Shown piece after piece: positions 17,787-26,621 of a stretch of DNA of 64,000 nt; position 1 is the stretch's first letter, and each line of letters begins with the position of its first letter. A program made the position numbers and the translations under genes. The notes under the pieces were generated by a model. It was not told the origin of the DNA and did not search any database. It was given only the letters and a program-made list of their open reading frames with translations. The stretch lies in contig NZ_BNJJ01000007.1 of assembly GCF_016587435.1 (NCBI RefSeq), positions 62,001 through 126,000 on the forward strand. Reading direction: 5' to 3'. The DNA is from Dictyobacter formicarum. Lineage in GTDB: Bacteria; Chloroflexota; Ktedonobacteria; Ktedonobacterales; Ktedonobacteraceae.

Positions 17787-18398
17787 ATGGCGCAGACGCA
17801 ATCTTCAACAGTGGCCCCACAAAAAGTTTATAAGCCGACCAGCACATCGCAGATGATGAGCCTGCTTATTCCGGTACTCGGTCTTGGCATGGGAGTGATG
17901 CTCCTTATATCGGCTTTGAGCACACCTCATCTCGATACAGCGACGCGCGCAGTGCTGCTTGTTGGGGCAGGCATCATAGCACTGCTCGGTATACTGGTCT
18001 TCCTTGGCTTTCGGCGCGTGCATCTGGTAACCTCTTCACAGGGCGTGGTGCTGTATGGCCTTGGTTATAAGGTGTACACTCCCTGGAGCAACATCAAAGA
18101 GCTAGGCACTGACTGGTATGGTGGCAACAATTTGTATGGTACTCGTTTTTATCGGTCAGGAAAATCATCTGAAGGCTTCCTTTTTTATAAGCCTGCTGTT
18201 TTCGGGATTTCGATTGAGGAAGGTATGCGGCGAAACGTCGCTGTTATTCAAGGGTGGGCCTTGCTGGCTGTCCAGTTGAGCCGCTATGCCAATATGCTTC
18301 CGTTGACAGGGTTTCTGAACGATGACACACGTCAGGAATTGATCGACGACGCAAAAAAGTATGCACTTAAAACATTTCAGGCAACAAAACAAAAGTAA
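17787..18398 (+). CDS. Two-segment membrane protein of unknown function
   Basis: A 203-residue protein with two membrane segments near residues 28-75 (MMSLLIPVLGLGMGVMLLISAL and AVLLVGAGIIALLGILVFLGF) followed by a soluble C-terminal domain. The stretch VHLVTSSQGVVLYGLGYKVYTPWSNIKELG resembles the start of PH-like domains of bacterial membrane proteins, where a short beta-strand pair ends in W-x-x-I. AAGGAG precedes the ATG at 17787; upstream in-frame ATGs at 17742 and 17766 are less well placed. It stands alone and I cannot assign a role. Confidence 0.7.
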   Translation: MAQTQSSTVAPQKVYKPTSTSQMMSLLIPVLGLGMGVMLLISALSTPHLDTATRAVLLVGAGIIALLGILVFLGFRRVHLVTSSQGVVLYGLGYKVYTPWSNIKELGTDWYGGNNLYGTRFYRSGKSSEGFLFYKPAVFGISIEEGMRRNVAVIQGWALLAVQLSRYANMLPLTGFLNDDTRQELIDDAKKYALKTFQATKQK

Positions 18399-18504
18399 GA
18401 TGAGCGCTTGTCTGCGCATAAAGACGCTTCATACAAAAAAATTTCGATATGATGATGTGCAGTGAACCACAACTGAGCACGGCCCATCGCACATCATCTT
18501 GCCG

Positions 18505-19650
18505 TTATATGGTGCTTTGCAAGAGCCATTTTAGTTCTTTAGAAAGTGCCCGGGTATATAACGCTTTGACGAGGATATTGCGCACAGGATACAACTGAGG
18601 ATTGTTGACCTGTGAAAGTTGACCGATGCGTCGAGATTGCCTGGCTACGCGCGAGGTGCGCGGCTTGCGTCGTGCTTCATAGGCGTGCAAGGCCGTTGGA
18701 ATATCGGCGCTGGCCTGTATGCATTGCGCAAGAACGGGTGCATCCTCAATAGCCTGGCAGCCGCCCTGTCCCATATTAGGAGACATGGCGTGTGCCGCAT
18801 CACCAACCAGGACTACTCGACCCTGACTCCAGTGCGCAAGTGGAGCGATATCATAGACATCGTTACGAAGGATGCGGGACCTATCTGTTGCCTCCAGGAT
18901 GGGCTCAATGGGATCATGCCATCCCCGGAAAAGTTCCTGCACCTCCTGCTTGCGTTCCGCCGATGACTGATCCTTGCCCTGTCCTTCAGGTGTGGTGTAT
19001 GCCGCAAACCAATACATGCGCCCATTTCTGAGTGGAATGAGGCCGATCCTGCGTCCCACTCCCCATGTCTCGCTTGAGATCCCCAATGGGATATAGCGTG
19101 CGTCCACCTCGGCAATGCCACGCCATGACGTATAGCCTGTATAATGAATGTTCGGAATCCCAAAGAGCTGTCCCCGAACAACCGAGCGGATACCATCCGC
19201 GCCAACGAGCAGGTCGCCATCAGCCGTACGTCCATCGGCAAACTGCGCATGTACGCCGTTTTCATCTTGTGAAAAACCGGTGCAACGCGCCCCAAGCTCC
19301 ACTGGTATAGAGGCATCGCGCAGGGCATTAAATAACGCACCCTGCAGATCTGCCCGATGCATCAGCCGCATAGGACTACCCGCAATAGCATCTACCTCGA
19401 TCTGTGAGAGTAACGCTCCCCGCCAGGTGCGAATCGTGCGATAATGCGCCGGCATACCAATTTCGGGAATGACATTGGTCAGTCCGAGTTCCTGGAGAAC
19501 GCGGATGGCATTGGGCCAGATTGTCAATCCGGCACCTACCTCCTGTATCGCCTGGGATCGCTCAAAGACAGTTACTTGTTGACCAGTACGATGCAGAGCG
19601 AGCGCAACCGCAAGGCCACTAATACCGCCGCCAATAATCAGTATTTTCAT
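18505..19650 (-). CDS. FAD-dependent monooxygenase, PHBH/salicylate hydroxylase type
   Basis: A 381-residue flavoprotein hydroxylase. The N-terminal dinucleotide loop is IIGGGISGLAVALALHRTGQQVTVFER (GxGxxG at residues 7-12). The middle DG motif is GDLLVGADGIRSVVRG, and the GD motif is RVVLVGDAAHAMSPNMGQGGCQAIEDA. These three place it in the group A flavin monooxygenases that use NAD(P)H and oxygen to hydroxylate aromatic or isoprenoid substrates. The tail ends in RNILVKALYTRALSKELKWLL. It starts 19 bases after the gene at 19670-20275, so the two are probably cotranscribed. The substrate cannot be told from sequence. Confidence 0.9.
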   Translation of the reverse strand: MKILIIGGGISGLAVALALHRTGQQVTVFERSQAIQEVGAGLTIWPNAIRVLQELGLTNVIPEIGMPAHYRTIRTWRGALLSQIEVDAIAGSPMRLMHRADLQGALFNALRDASIPVELGARCTGFSQDENGVHAQFADGRTADGDLLVGADGIRSVVRGQLFGIPNIHYTGYTSWRGIAEVDARYIPLGISSETWGVGRRIGLIPLRNGRMYWFAAYTTPEGQGKDQSSAERKQEVQELFRGWHDPIEPILEATDRSRILRNDVYDIAPLAHWSQGRVVLVGDAAHAMSPNMGQGGCQAIEDAPVLAQCIQASADIPTALHAYEARRKPRTSRVARQSRRIGQLSQVNNPQLYPVRNILVKALYTRALSKELKWLLQSTI

Positions 19651-19669
19651 GAGAATATCTCTCCAGCAT

Positions 19670-20275
19670 TTAGAAGCTAATGATATTGGAAGTGTACAGT
19701 TCTTTCAGGATCTGCGCGATATCGTCACGCGACAAATGAGGCAAAAGCTCGTAGATACGTTCTACTGTATTGACACCGTTGACGAGTGCATAGACTATCC
19801 TATGTTGGCGAGGCATTGTCGCCAGTGTGTCTGCGGTTAGATTCTGCTTGCGATAGGGAATTTGCGCTCGACCCCGAGGACCAGACGGGGACATACCTTC
19901 ACGTGACCCGGGATAAGACTGCCCAGACGATTGATATGAGGGAGAAGCAGGAGAATATGGAGCAGGTGCATTTGATAAGGTTGACTGCTCAAGTGGTTGC
20001 TGTACAAATGTCCATTTAATTCTTTGCTGGGCGTAAAAGCGCAACAGTGTATTAATATTACGCTCGTTACCAGCCAGGATTTGTTGTCTATTCGCCCCTA
20101 CTAAGGTCCATGCATAAATATGGCCAGCTTTCACCCCTATGGTCAGGTGGCCCGCGGGCAGATTTTCCTTACCCCTGATCGAGGCAGCTGGCAAGTCACC
20201 CTCAATTTGTCCTGTTTGTCCTAGTGATTGAAGAACTCCCATCATTGTCGCTAGATCTAGATAATACTCAGCCAC
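19670..20275 (-). CDS. Unknown protein with C-terminal winged-helix-like domain
   Basis: A 201-residue soluble protein in three parts: an N-terminal alpha-beta domain (1-90) with LTIGVKAGHIYAWTLVGANRQQILAG, a Pro/Ser/Gly-rich linker (about 98-140), and a C-terminal helical domain (145-201) reading HRIVYALVNGVNTVERIYELLPHLSRDDIAQILKELYTSNIISF. The pattern of the N-terminal domain recalls DUF4388-type domains, which in other bacteria link to signalling; the C-terminal part looks like a small winged helix. Upstream of the FAD monooxygenase in the same operon, it might be a regulator or accessory protein. I am unsure of the family. Confidence 0.65.
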   Translation of the reverse strand: MAEYYLDLATMMGVLQSLGQTGQIEGDLPAASIRGKENLPAGHLTIGVKAGHIYAWTLVGANRQQILAGNERNINTLLRFYAQQRIKWTFVQQPLEQSTLSNAPAPYSPASPSYQSSGQSYPGSREGMSPSGPRGRAQIPYRKQNLTADTLATMPRQHRIVYALVNGVNTVERIYELLPHLSRDDIAQILKELYTSNIISF

Positions 20276-20429
20276 TTTCGTCTTCTCTCTTATCTCACCT
20301 TATTTTTTGTGTATCTCATTGCCTCTTTTCCTTCGGCAAATTGCCAACGGTACAGATTACGTGTACATCAACCATACAACATATGGCGCAATGGAAACGC
20401 AATCTATACCGAATTATCAGATCATGATT

Positions 20430-21902
20430 TTAACGAACACGTTGTATGGGTAGGATTAAGCCCGCCGCAATCACACTGGAGAACGCAGCAATCAGGAACA
20501 ACAACGAAAAGTTGTTGTGGGAAAGATTGAGAATGAATGCTCCAATAATCGGGCTGACAATGAGCGGCAAGAAAATTGCCGTATTGATAATCGCCAGGTC
20601 TTTGCCATTGTCCGTTGTGGTTGGCAGGACACGGATAGCCAGAGCCATGTCAACAGCAAGGTAGATACCAAAGCCACAGCCAAAGAACACAGCGGTAAAC
20701 AGCATCACAGTCCACACATGTACCAGCGCGATGATAACAAGGCTGACTGCCATGAGCAACGCCCCAAAGATCACAAATGGTTTGATGCGCCCAGAAGCTT
20801 TCCCTGAAATACTGCCCACAAGAAGTGATGCGACCAGCAGGCTAGCGGTCGAAATCAATTGGAAATTGGCGACCCCGGTGGCTGCCAGGGGAGCGGTAAA
20901 ATGCAAGACACCGCGCAAATAGAAAAGGGTGTATGCACCGAGGATCTGGAAACTTAAAAATACCAGGCAGCGCGAAATAAGTGTATAGACGAAGTCGCCT
21001 GATTTGAGCGGCCGCACAAAACCGGCGAGAAAGGGTCCCAGCTGAAACGCAGGTGCGCCTGCCTGGCGGACACGAGGCCGGTCGCGAAATACGAGCAGGA
21101 ACAAGGCAATAAAAAGAACCGAAAGAATGATCAGAACTGTATAGCCTTGAGCTGGCACATGCGTGTTGGTGAGTCGGGAGACTGCAAGCAACCCGAGTAC
21201 ACCACCCACGATAGGAGCCATGCCATTCAAAGCACTGAAAAAGGCTCGCTTTTGGGATGGAACCTGATCAGGAATGATGGCCGCAACCGTCGAGAGCACA
21301 GTATCGACGCCAATCTGGGCAATAATCTCACCCAGGAGCAAAACTGGAATGCTCGCGGCAAAGGCCATGATGGATAAACCTGCAACGCCAGCAAGAAGAC
21401 CAAACACGATCCACACGCGGCGTGGTCCCCATTTTGCCACACTACGATCACTGAGCGCACCTGTAAAAGGAGAAACAATCAGGCCAGCAAACGCGCCAAT
21501 CGAGGCAACCACAGCAAAGGATGTATTGGTCGTGGTGGGTGCCAGCATACTGACTTGCAGTGGTAGGAGAAGCTGTTTAATCGCAATACTGGAAAGTCCA
21601 CCAACAGTGCTTGCCAGAGCAAAGACAACACGAAACATCCATCCCAGGTTTGTGTATGTTACAGCGGTATCGGTAGTGCTTACAGCTTCGGCGACCAGCG
21701 CATCCCGAACATTCTGGGTGCTCTGGGCCTCCGGCTCATCCTGTGATGCTGTAGCGCTTTCAGGTGCTCCATCATCGACATCGGATGTCGGGTTGAGTGC
21801 ACTAGATATGGTATCAGAATTGTGGAGATGTGATCCGTCATCTTTCGAGGTTGTACTGATGCTCGAAAGAGCCTCGGTAGCCTTGCCTTCATTAGGCGTC
21901 AT
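20430..21902 (-). CDS. MFS transporter (MFS_2-like)
   Basis: A 490-residue inner-membrane carrier with about 12 membrane segments. It is preceded by an unusually long hydrophilic N-terminus of about 75 residues rich in Ser, Thr, Asp and Glu. The loop 2-3 motif is GALSDRSVAKWGPRRVWIVFGLLAGVAGL, as in the MFS_2 (sugar/cation symporter-like) group. I chose the ATG at 21902 (MTPNEGKA) since GGAGG lies 11 bases upstream; the frame is open to 22013. Its substrate is unknown. It is the last gene on the minus strand before a divergent unknown membrane protein. Confidence 0.85.
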   Translation of the reverse strand: MTPNEGKATEALSSISTTSKDDGSHLHNSDTISSALNPTSDVDDGAPESATASQDEPEAQSTQNVRDALVAEAVSTTDTAVTYTNLGWMFRVVFALASTVGGLSSIAIKQLLLPLQVSMLAPTTTNTSFAVVASIGAFAGLIVSPFTGALSDRSVAKWGPRRVWIVFGLLAGVAGLSIMAFAASIPVLLLGEIIAQIGVDTVLSTVAAIIPDQVPSQKRAFFSALNGMAPIVGGVLGLLAVSRLTNTHVPAQGYTVLIILSVLFIALFLLVFRDRPRVRQAGAPAFQLGPFLAGFVRPLKSGDFVYTLISRCLVFLSFQILGAYTLFYLRGVLHFTAPLAATGVANFQLISTASLLVASLLVGSISGKASGRIKPFVIFGALLMAVSLVIIALVHVWTVMLFTAVFFGCGFGIYLAVDMALAIRVLPTTTDNGKDLAIINTAIFLPLIVSPIIGAFILNLSHNNFSLLFLIAAFSSVIAAGLILPIQRVR

Positions 21903-22210
21903 ACTTTTCCCTGCCTCCAAAAAATACATTATGAGATCGACTACTCTACGCGCAGGAACAAACGAGAATGAAGATACACCCTTTTCTATACAGCACTCTT
22001 CGCAAATAAACACATCAAATAAATTGTAACTCTATTTACGGAGAAGAAAACTAGTATATCTCCAAAGAAACCTTCTAATCTCCCAGATAGTATAACATCA
22101 AATATTATAATCGTACTATACCGTTGTATATACCTTTCCTAAAAAGTATAATTCCTGTTAACATAGGAGAGTTATGTACGTGTTTCGTTCTCAAAGGAGT
22201 CACATCCAAT

Positions 22211-23398
22211 ATGATGAGTCCAAATTATTCATTTACTGAGCCCGCATATATACAGGCGGGGGAGGAAAAGCCGCGAGGATTCAATAAATTGCTCGCTCCC
22301 TGGTATCGCTATACTGCACCACCTGCAGTCAGCTCGGGGGCGAGCTTCGAACAGCGCGAACTCGTACGACGGGGGCGCCTGGCCAGTACTATCCTGCTTG
22401 TTCTTTGCTTTATTCTTATCTTCCTGGTTGGTCCAATCGGTTTTCTGGGTCCTAATCACCAGATCTTGTTTGTTGCCCTTGGTATTCTAGTACTTATAGT
22501 TGTTTGCGCTCCCCTTAATCGAAAGGGGTATGTAAATGCTGTTGGTTTGATCATTTCGCTATCAGTAAATCTAGGTATTTTTTCTAGTATTCTGCGCAGC
22601 CCAGGCGGACTGGCTCCTGACACAATCGCGATATTTGATATGCTTGTTTTCTCTGAAGTATTTGTCGTATCGCTTCTTCCTGTAAACTGGGTGATACCAG
22701 ATGCACTGATGAATATCATTTTTTCGTACGTTGTGTTGACGTATTGGCCTCGTACCCCATTGCTGGCAGAAGCCATGAAAGGTGGGGGATATTTTATCAT
22801 TGTCTCACGACCCATTCAGATCCATCTCATTGTGACCGTGGTCCTCTATCTATGGGTGGTGAGCGCAACCCGTGCGATTCAACGCGCGGATCGTGCAGAA
22901 GAGATCGCCAAACTGCAACATGACATTGCAGCGCAAGAGCATATCATCGCTGATGAAAAGAGGGCGCTTGACGCAAGCATTCAGGAAATTATGATGGTCC
23001 ATTCTGCCGCGAGTAATGGTAGTCTATCGGCACGCGTTTCCTTACAAGAAGGGGCTCCTTTATGGCCAGTCGCTGTTTCATTGAACAACTTGCTATCCCG
23101 TTTACAACGACTGCAGCATAATGAGGAAGAGTTGCAGAAATTGGCTCCACGTCTGCGACAGGCGACACAGATTGATCATGAATATAAACATTTGCAAGCA
23201 GCCGTTATGCAGCTTGCGGATGCCATACATGAGTCAAACGTGGGGCTCAAACCAGTGCAGGTCACAAACAATGGGACCGCGGCCGATGCTATTGTGATGG
23301 AATTACTGGGTAAATATGTGCTTTCTCTGCCTCCCAGGCTGAGAGAACCTATCGTTTCTACTATCCAGCGTGAACGAATGCAGGCACCATGGGAATAA
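22211..23398 (+). CDS. Membrane sensor-like protein with HAMP-like region
   Basis: A 395-residue protein: hydrophilic N-terminus (1-65), about seven membrane segments (65-235), then a cytoplasmic part with a coiled-coil stretch (RADRAEEIAKLQHDIAAQEHIIADEKRALDASI). After that comes a HAMP-like stretch (AASNGSLSARVSLQEGAPLWPVAVSLNNLLSRLQRL). It has no kinase, cyclase or methyl-accepting domain, so it looks like a truncated-type receptor or a scaffold. The ATG at 22211 follows AAAGGAG; the frame opens at 22124 but the added residues lack a ribosome site. I cannot name the family with certainty. Confidence 0.7.
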   Translation: MMSPNYSFTEPAYIQAGEEKPRGFNKLLAPWYRYTAPPAVSSGASFEQRELVRRGRLASTILLVLCFILIFLVGPIGFLGPNHQILFVALGILVLIVVCAPLNRKGYVNAVGLIISLSVNLGIFSSILRSPGGLAPDTIAIFDMLVFSEVFVVSLLPVNWVIPDALMNIIFSYVVLTYWPRTPLLAEAMKGGGYFIIVSRPIQIHLIVTVVLYLWVVSATRAIQRADRAEEIAKLQHDIAAQEHIIADEKRALDASIQEIMMVHSAASNGSLSARVSLQEGAPLWPVAVSLNNLLSRLQRLQHNEEELQKLAPRLRQATQIDHEYKHLQAAVMQLADAIHESNVGLKPVQVTNNGTAADAIVMELLGKYVLSLPPRLREPIVSTIQRERMQAPWE

Positions 23399-23459
23399 TC
23401 TCCACCCGCAGGGGATATATGTTTACCTCCTTGCGGTTATCGCTGCCTGCGGCAGCAAA

Positions 23460-23596
23460 CATGTTAGAGCATGTCTGAAAGTCATAGGGGGTCGCGCCTT
23501 CGGCCCCTGACGCTACGCGCCTACGGCGCTCAATAGATCTTTTATGTGTTGGTGCAACCTGTGCGCAAAGCGCACAGGTTGCACCAACACATAAAA
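23460..23596 (-). repeat. Hairpin repeat, subfamily 2 (copy 1)
   Basis: The perfect hairpin at 23540-23596 has 27-base arms and an AAA loop, with outer part TTTTATGTGTTGGTGCAACC. Its left flank, read on the minus strand, gives GCGCGTAGCGTCAGGGGCCG, the same tail that follows the hairpin at 42277-42328 on the plus strand. So this is the same element in opposite orientation. Confidence 0.75.
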
Positions 23597-23882
23597 ATGG
23601 CAGAAATCCCTGCCCTCCTCCTTCATACCCCTGCTTCTCGTCCGAACACCATTATTACTGTAGTGCTTATATGCTTGCAAAAAGTCACATTACATAACCT
23701 GTGGTATAGATCACCTTACATATGTGATATGTATCATGGCAGCTCATCTTTGTTCAGGGTAGACTAAGCACATAAGAGAAAGAGGTCGAGACCTCCACAG
23801 AGTGAAGGATCGACGCAAGAGAAACAAACAAACAGCGAAACAGCAAAGACACAAACGAGAACACACAGAAAGGGAAACAATC

Positions 23883-24083
23883 ATGAAATTCTTCCGCTCC
23901 TCCAACAACCGTGACGACGTTCGGACCCGTGAAGTTGAGCTCAACGAGCAAGAGTTAAGCGCCGTTTCCGGTGGCTGCGGCTATGACTACGACGACTGCG
24001 ACCATGATGATGACGACTGCTACGATTATGATTGCCATCATCACCATCATCACCATCATCATCACCACCACCATTGCTACTAA
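23883..24083 (+). CDS. GG-leader peptide with Asp/Cys-rich, 13-His core
   Basis: A 66-residue peptide. Residues 1-31 form a double-glycine leader ending EVELNEQELSAVSGG, as in class II bacteriocin and RiPP precursors cut by C39-peptidase ABC transporters. The 35-residue core is CGYDYDDCDHDDDDCYDYDC, then 13 consecutive His, then CY: five Cys, many Asp, a plausible metal-binding product. AAAGGG lies eight bases before the ATG. A 100-base purine-rich leader precedes it, starting near the palindrome GAGGTCGAGACCTC (23782-23795). The leader matches the peptide at 36923-37126 although the cores do not. No modification or export gene is adjacent. It could be a bacteriocin, a metallophore-like peptide or a metal-storage peptide; the function is inferred only. 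Confidence 0.7.
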   Translation: MKFFRSSNNRDDVRTREVELNEQELSAVSGGCGYDYDDCDHDDDDCYDYDCHHHHHHHHHHHHHCY

Positions 24084-24122
24084 TTTATTCAGAGACCAAT
24101 CAATAGAATACGAACCAACCTG

Positions 24123-24190
24123 GGCATGGTCTGACGGGTAGCTGAGAGGAATCGAGGCTATAAAAAGGAAGTTCTCCGTCAGGCCATGTC
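24123..24190 (+). terminator. Long stem-loop after the His-rich peptide gene
   Basis: GGCATGGTCTGACGG (24123-24137) and CCGTCAGGCCATGTC (24176-24190) pair over 15 bases with two mismatches that are G-T tolerant. It lies 40 bases after the peptide's stop codon and is followed by AT-rich sequence rather than a clean T-run, so it may be a terminator or an mRNA-stabilising end. Confidence 0.4.
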
Positions 24191-24415
24191 ATTTATATAT
24201 ATACTTCGCAATCCTTGATTAGCGGAAAGTAATCTCGTATGATTTTTTGTCTCCCAGCATCCAATTCATATTCTCTCTTCTTGACACATTTCCCTTTGGG
24301 CAAAAAAATGAGCGGCGGTTTGGAGTCACCAGAGAGATTGCTTTTCTGGCACAAACGGCGGATACTACAATGCAAAGAACATTCGATAACAAATGCATGG
24401 TAACGAGGAAGATTG

Positions 24416-25012
24416 ATGAAAATTTTGCGTCCATCAGTGATGGCGGCACGCGAGTGGTTCAAGGAGCGCGATCCCGAGGAGTGGCGGCGCATTCGGAAAC
24501 AAGCCCTGGAGCGCGATCACTATACATGTGTCTACTGCGCCTTGAGCTGCCGCCGCTTTATGCAGGTCAACCATATCGGGGCCGAGGACGACCATCGCCT
24601 GGAGAATCTGGAAACGGTCTGTCCAGCCTGCCATAGTGTGATGCACCTGGGAATCAATGCAATGCAGGGCGTGATCACGCTCTTTGAATGCAAACCAAAG
24701 GTGACAAATATGGCTGAAATCGTGCGAGCGACACGCTCGATGGTCAATGAAGGATATGACTGGGACGAGATCGAGATCCACACTTATGGCCGCTTTCGAA
24801 GAACGGCTGGACGAATATATGAAAAGGAAGGCTCGTTGGAGATAGCCAACCAGCTGGTCAGCTCCATCCAGGCGCCCGTCTTTCGAGCTTACTTGCCTGA
24901 GGGGCTGGCCATAGTTTTTCATGAACAGGGCGCCTGGAATAACTTTCCAGAGCGCACCTGGAAGTGGCAGTGTATCGCCGGCAGTCGCTATCGCAAAGAG
25001 CCGCAGGCTTAA
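24416..25012 (+). CDS. HNH endonuclease domain protein
   Basis: A 198-residue protein. Its N-terminal 80 residues carry a zinc-containing HNH nuclease fold: ALERDHYTCVYCALSC, the first His in MQVNHIGAEDDHRLENLETVCPACHSVMHLG, with two CxxC pairs (CVYC and CPAC). The C-terminal 110 residues are not recognised. HNH domains of this type cut DNA and occur in restriction, homing and repair proteins; nothing next to it (no methylase) shows which. The ATG at 24416 follows GAGGAAG. Its stop codon shares the bases TTAA (25009-25012) with the stop of the convergent hydrolase gene, so the two transcripts overlap. Confidence 0.85.
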   Translation: MKILRPSVMAAREWFKERDPEEWRRIRKQALERDHYTCVYCALSCRRFMQVNHIGAEDDHRLENLETVCPACHSVMHLGINAMQGVITLFECKPKVTNMAEIVRATRSMVNEGYDWDEIEIHTYGRFRRTAGRIYEKEGSLEIANQLVSSIQAPVFRAYLPEGLAIVFHEQGAWNNFPERTWKWQCIAGSRYRKEPQA

Positions 25013-25806
25013 GCAAAGAAGCGCTCCAGGCGCTGAGCTACAATCTCAGGAGCCTCAAGGGGCAACCAGTGTCCATTCTCGGGAAAGTGCTCAACGTTGC
25101 TGGTACCAAAGCTCTCCGCGTAGTCCGGCGTGATAAAAGGATCTTTGTCGCCCCATAGAACCAGCGTCGGCACGCGCGCGGTCAGCTCATGCAGGCGCTC
25201 TTCCCAGCCAATAAAATCTTTGGGATCAATCGAGCGGTAGAGCTTGAGCATCATGCGGCGCGTCCGTGGCTTGCTCAGCGAGAGCTCATATGAGGAGCGC
25301 ACATAGTCGGGACTGACCAGCGGCGCGTTCTGCCGCATCATCTTCTCCTGCGACGCCAGACTTACCGCAGCCATACCGAGATCACCCAGCACAGGAGTAC
25401 GCAGCAGGCGAGCAGCACCATGCCACTGGTAGCGCGAAGAAAAGTTCGAGCCACCCACAATTGCCAGGTGCGCAACTTTCTGCGGATGGGCCGCCGCCCA
25501 GGCCAGTCCATAGGTGGCACCAAAATCCATCACCACCAGGTTAAGCGGCGTGGCAATCGCGTACCGCTCAATCAGCTGATCCACAAAACGGGACATATAG
25601 TCCAGCGAAGCCTGGAAATCAGCCGGCACAGCTGAACGACCAAATCCGGGCAGATCCGGCGCATAGCAATGATAGTGATCCTGCAGGCGCTCAATAATTC
25701 CATTCCACATCTCACCCGTGTCGGGGGCACCATGCAAAAACAACGTGGGCGCGCCCTGCCCCCGTTCGCTCATATGGATAGCAACATCCTGTGTTTGTAG
25801 TGCCAT
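25009..25806 (-). CDS. Alpha/beta hydrolase, epoxide hydrolase/haloalkane dehalogenase-like
   Basis: A 265-residue cytoplasmic hydrolase. The oxyanion region is LFLHGAPDTGEMW. The nucleophile elbow reads LNLVVMDFGATYGLAWA, where an Asp takes the usual Ser place, as in HDWG of epoxide hydrolases and haloalkane dehalogenases. The acid is in LVLWGDKDPF and the His in PENGHWLPLEAP. An Asp nucleophile means hydrolysis through an alkyl-enzyme ester rather than ordinary esterase chemistry. It has a strong promoter (25863-25892) and a palindrome just downstream of it (25834-25852), and is divergent from a PadR regulator, which probably represses it until an inducer, perhaps the substrate, binds. Confidence 0.85.
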   Translation of the reverse strand: MALQTQDVAIHMSERGQGAPTLFLHGAPDTGEMWNGIIERLQDHYHCYAPDLPGFGRSAVPADFQASLDYMSRFVDQLIERYAIATPLNLVVMDFGATYGLAWAAAHPQKVAHLAIVGGSNFSSRYQWHGAARLLRTPVLGDLGMAAVSLASQEKMMRQNAPLVSPDYVRSSYELSLSKPRTRRMMLKLYRSIDPKDFIGWEERLHELTARVPTLVLWGDKDPFITPDYAESFGTSNVEHFPENGHWLPLEAPEIVAQRLERFFA

Positions 25807-25833
25807 CGCAATGCTCCTTTATGTTTTGCACTC

Positions 25834-25852
25834 ATATGACTTCCAGTCATAT
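25834..25852. promoter_or_regulatory. Palindrome, probable PadR operator
   Basis: ATATGACTTCCAGTCATAT has perfect 8-base arms around TCC. It lies about 11 bases past the -10 box of the hydrolase promoter, in the expected early transcribed region, where a bound regulator would block elongation or initiation. A second palindrome CATGATATCATG is at 25905-25916. Confidence 0.55.
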
Positions 25853-25862
25853 ACCTACAAAG

Positions 25863-25892
25863 AGTATAATGTGGAAGGAGCAAGTTTGTCAA
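25863..25892 (-). promoter_or_regulatory. Sigma-70-type promoter of the hydrolase gene
   Basis: On the minus strand TTGACA (25887-25892) and TATACT (25863-25868) are separated by 18 bases. The transcript would start close to the palindrome at 25834-25852. Confidence 0.7.
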
Positions 25893-25958
25893 GAAAGAAT
25901 ATGACATGATATCATGATGCTCAATCATTTTTAACAGGGCAGGAAAGAGTGAAAATAT

Positions 25959-26561
25959 ATGGATCGACCGGAAGCCTATCCAATCACGTATGGAGTACTA
26001 GGGCTGCTTGCTTACTGGGGACCTCTATCTGGCTATGACCTGAAACACCTGTTTGATCATGTGCTCTCAGCCATGTGGTCAGCGGCTCACAGCCAGATCT
26101 ATAATGAGCTAAAGCGCATGAAGGCACTGGGATGGGTAGAGATGGAGCGCGAGGAGCAAGAGGCGCGCCCCGATCGCAAGGTATATTCTATTACGCCAGC
26201 CGGGCAGGCGGCGCTGGAGGCCTGGCAGCAGCAGCCACCAGCAGTCTTGCAGTTGCGCGACGAGCTCTTGCTTAAGATGATCTTCGGATCGTTCGCGCCG
26301 CCCGCCGCCATCGCCGATAATATTCGCGCAGGCATTGCCATGCATGAGCAACGCCTGCTTCAATACAGGCAAAGTACCCAGTATCTACCGGTGCGCGACC
26401 AGCCACGCCAGGCCAGCGGCCGGCCCAATCCTTACGCCAGCCAGGAAGAAGAGGACATCTATTTCCGCCTGGTTTCACGCTTCGCCATTGATTTTGAGCA
26501 GACCTATCTGAAATGGCTCTATGAGGCCCTGGAGGTTATAGAAGAGCATAGGGAGCGCTGA
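25959..26561 (+). CDS. PadR family transcriptional regulator
   Basis: A 200-residue regulator. The N-terminal winged helix (about 8-85) has ITYGVLGLLAYWGPLSGYDLKHLFDHVLSAMWSAAHSQIYNELKRM and the wing RKVYSITPAGQAALEAW. The C-terminal helical domain (95-190) has the dimerisation pattern of the Vir_act_alpha_C type, with AGIAMHEQRLLQYR. PadR proteins usually repress a neighbouring detoxification or exporter gene and release DNA on binding a phenolic or drug-like ligand. The divergent hydrolase gene with its palindrome at 25834-25852 is the obvious target. Confidence 0.92.
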   Translation: MDRPEAYPITYGVLGLLAYWGPLSGYDLKHLFDHVLSAMWSAAHSQIYNELKRMKALGWVEMEREEQEARPDRKVYSITPAGQAALEAWQQQPPAVLQLRDELLLKMIFGSFAPPAAIADNIRAGIAMHEQRLLQYRQSTQYLPVRDQPRQASGRPNPYASQEEEDIYFRLVSRFAIDFEQTYLKWLYEALEVIEEHRER

Positions 26562-26621
26562 GGCTTATCAAATAGGGAGAACATGACATCGCCTCTTGAA
26601 CATTTTTCATGCGTGAGCGAA

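Noticed and set aside
24416..25012. Restriction or homing system around the HNH gene
   Set aside because: No methylase, specificity subunit, intron or intein boundary is visible near the gene.
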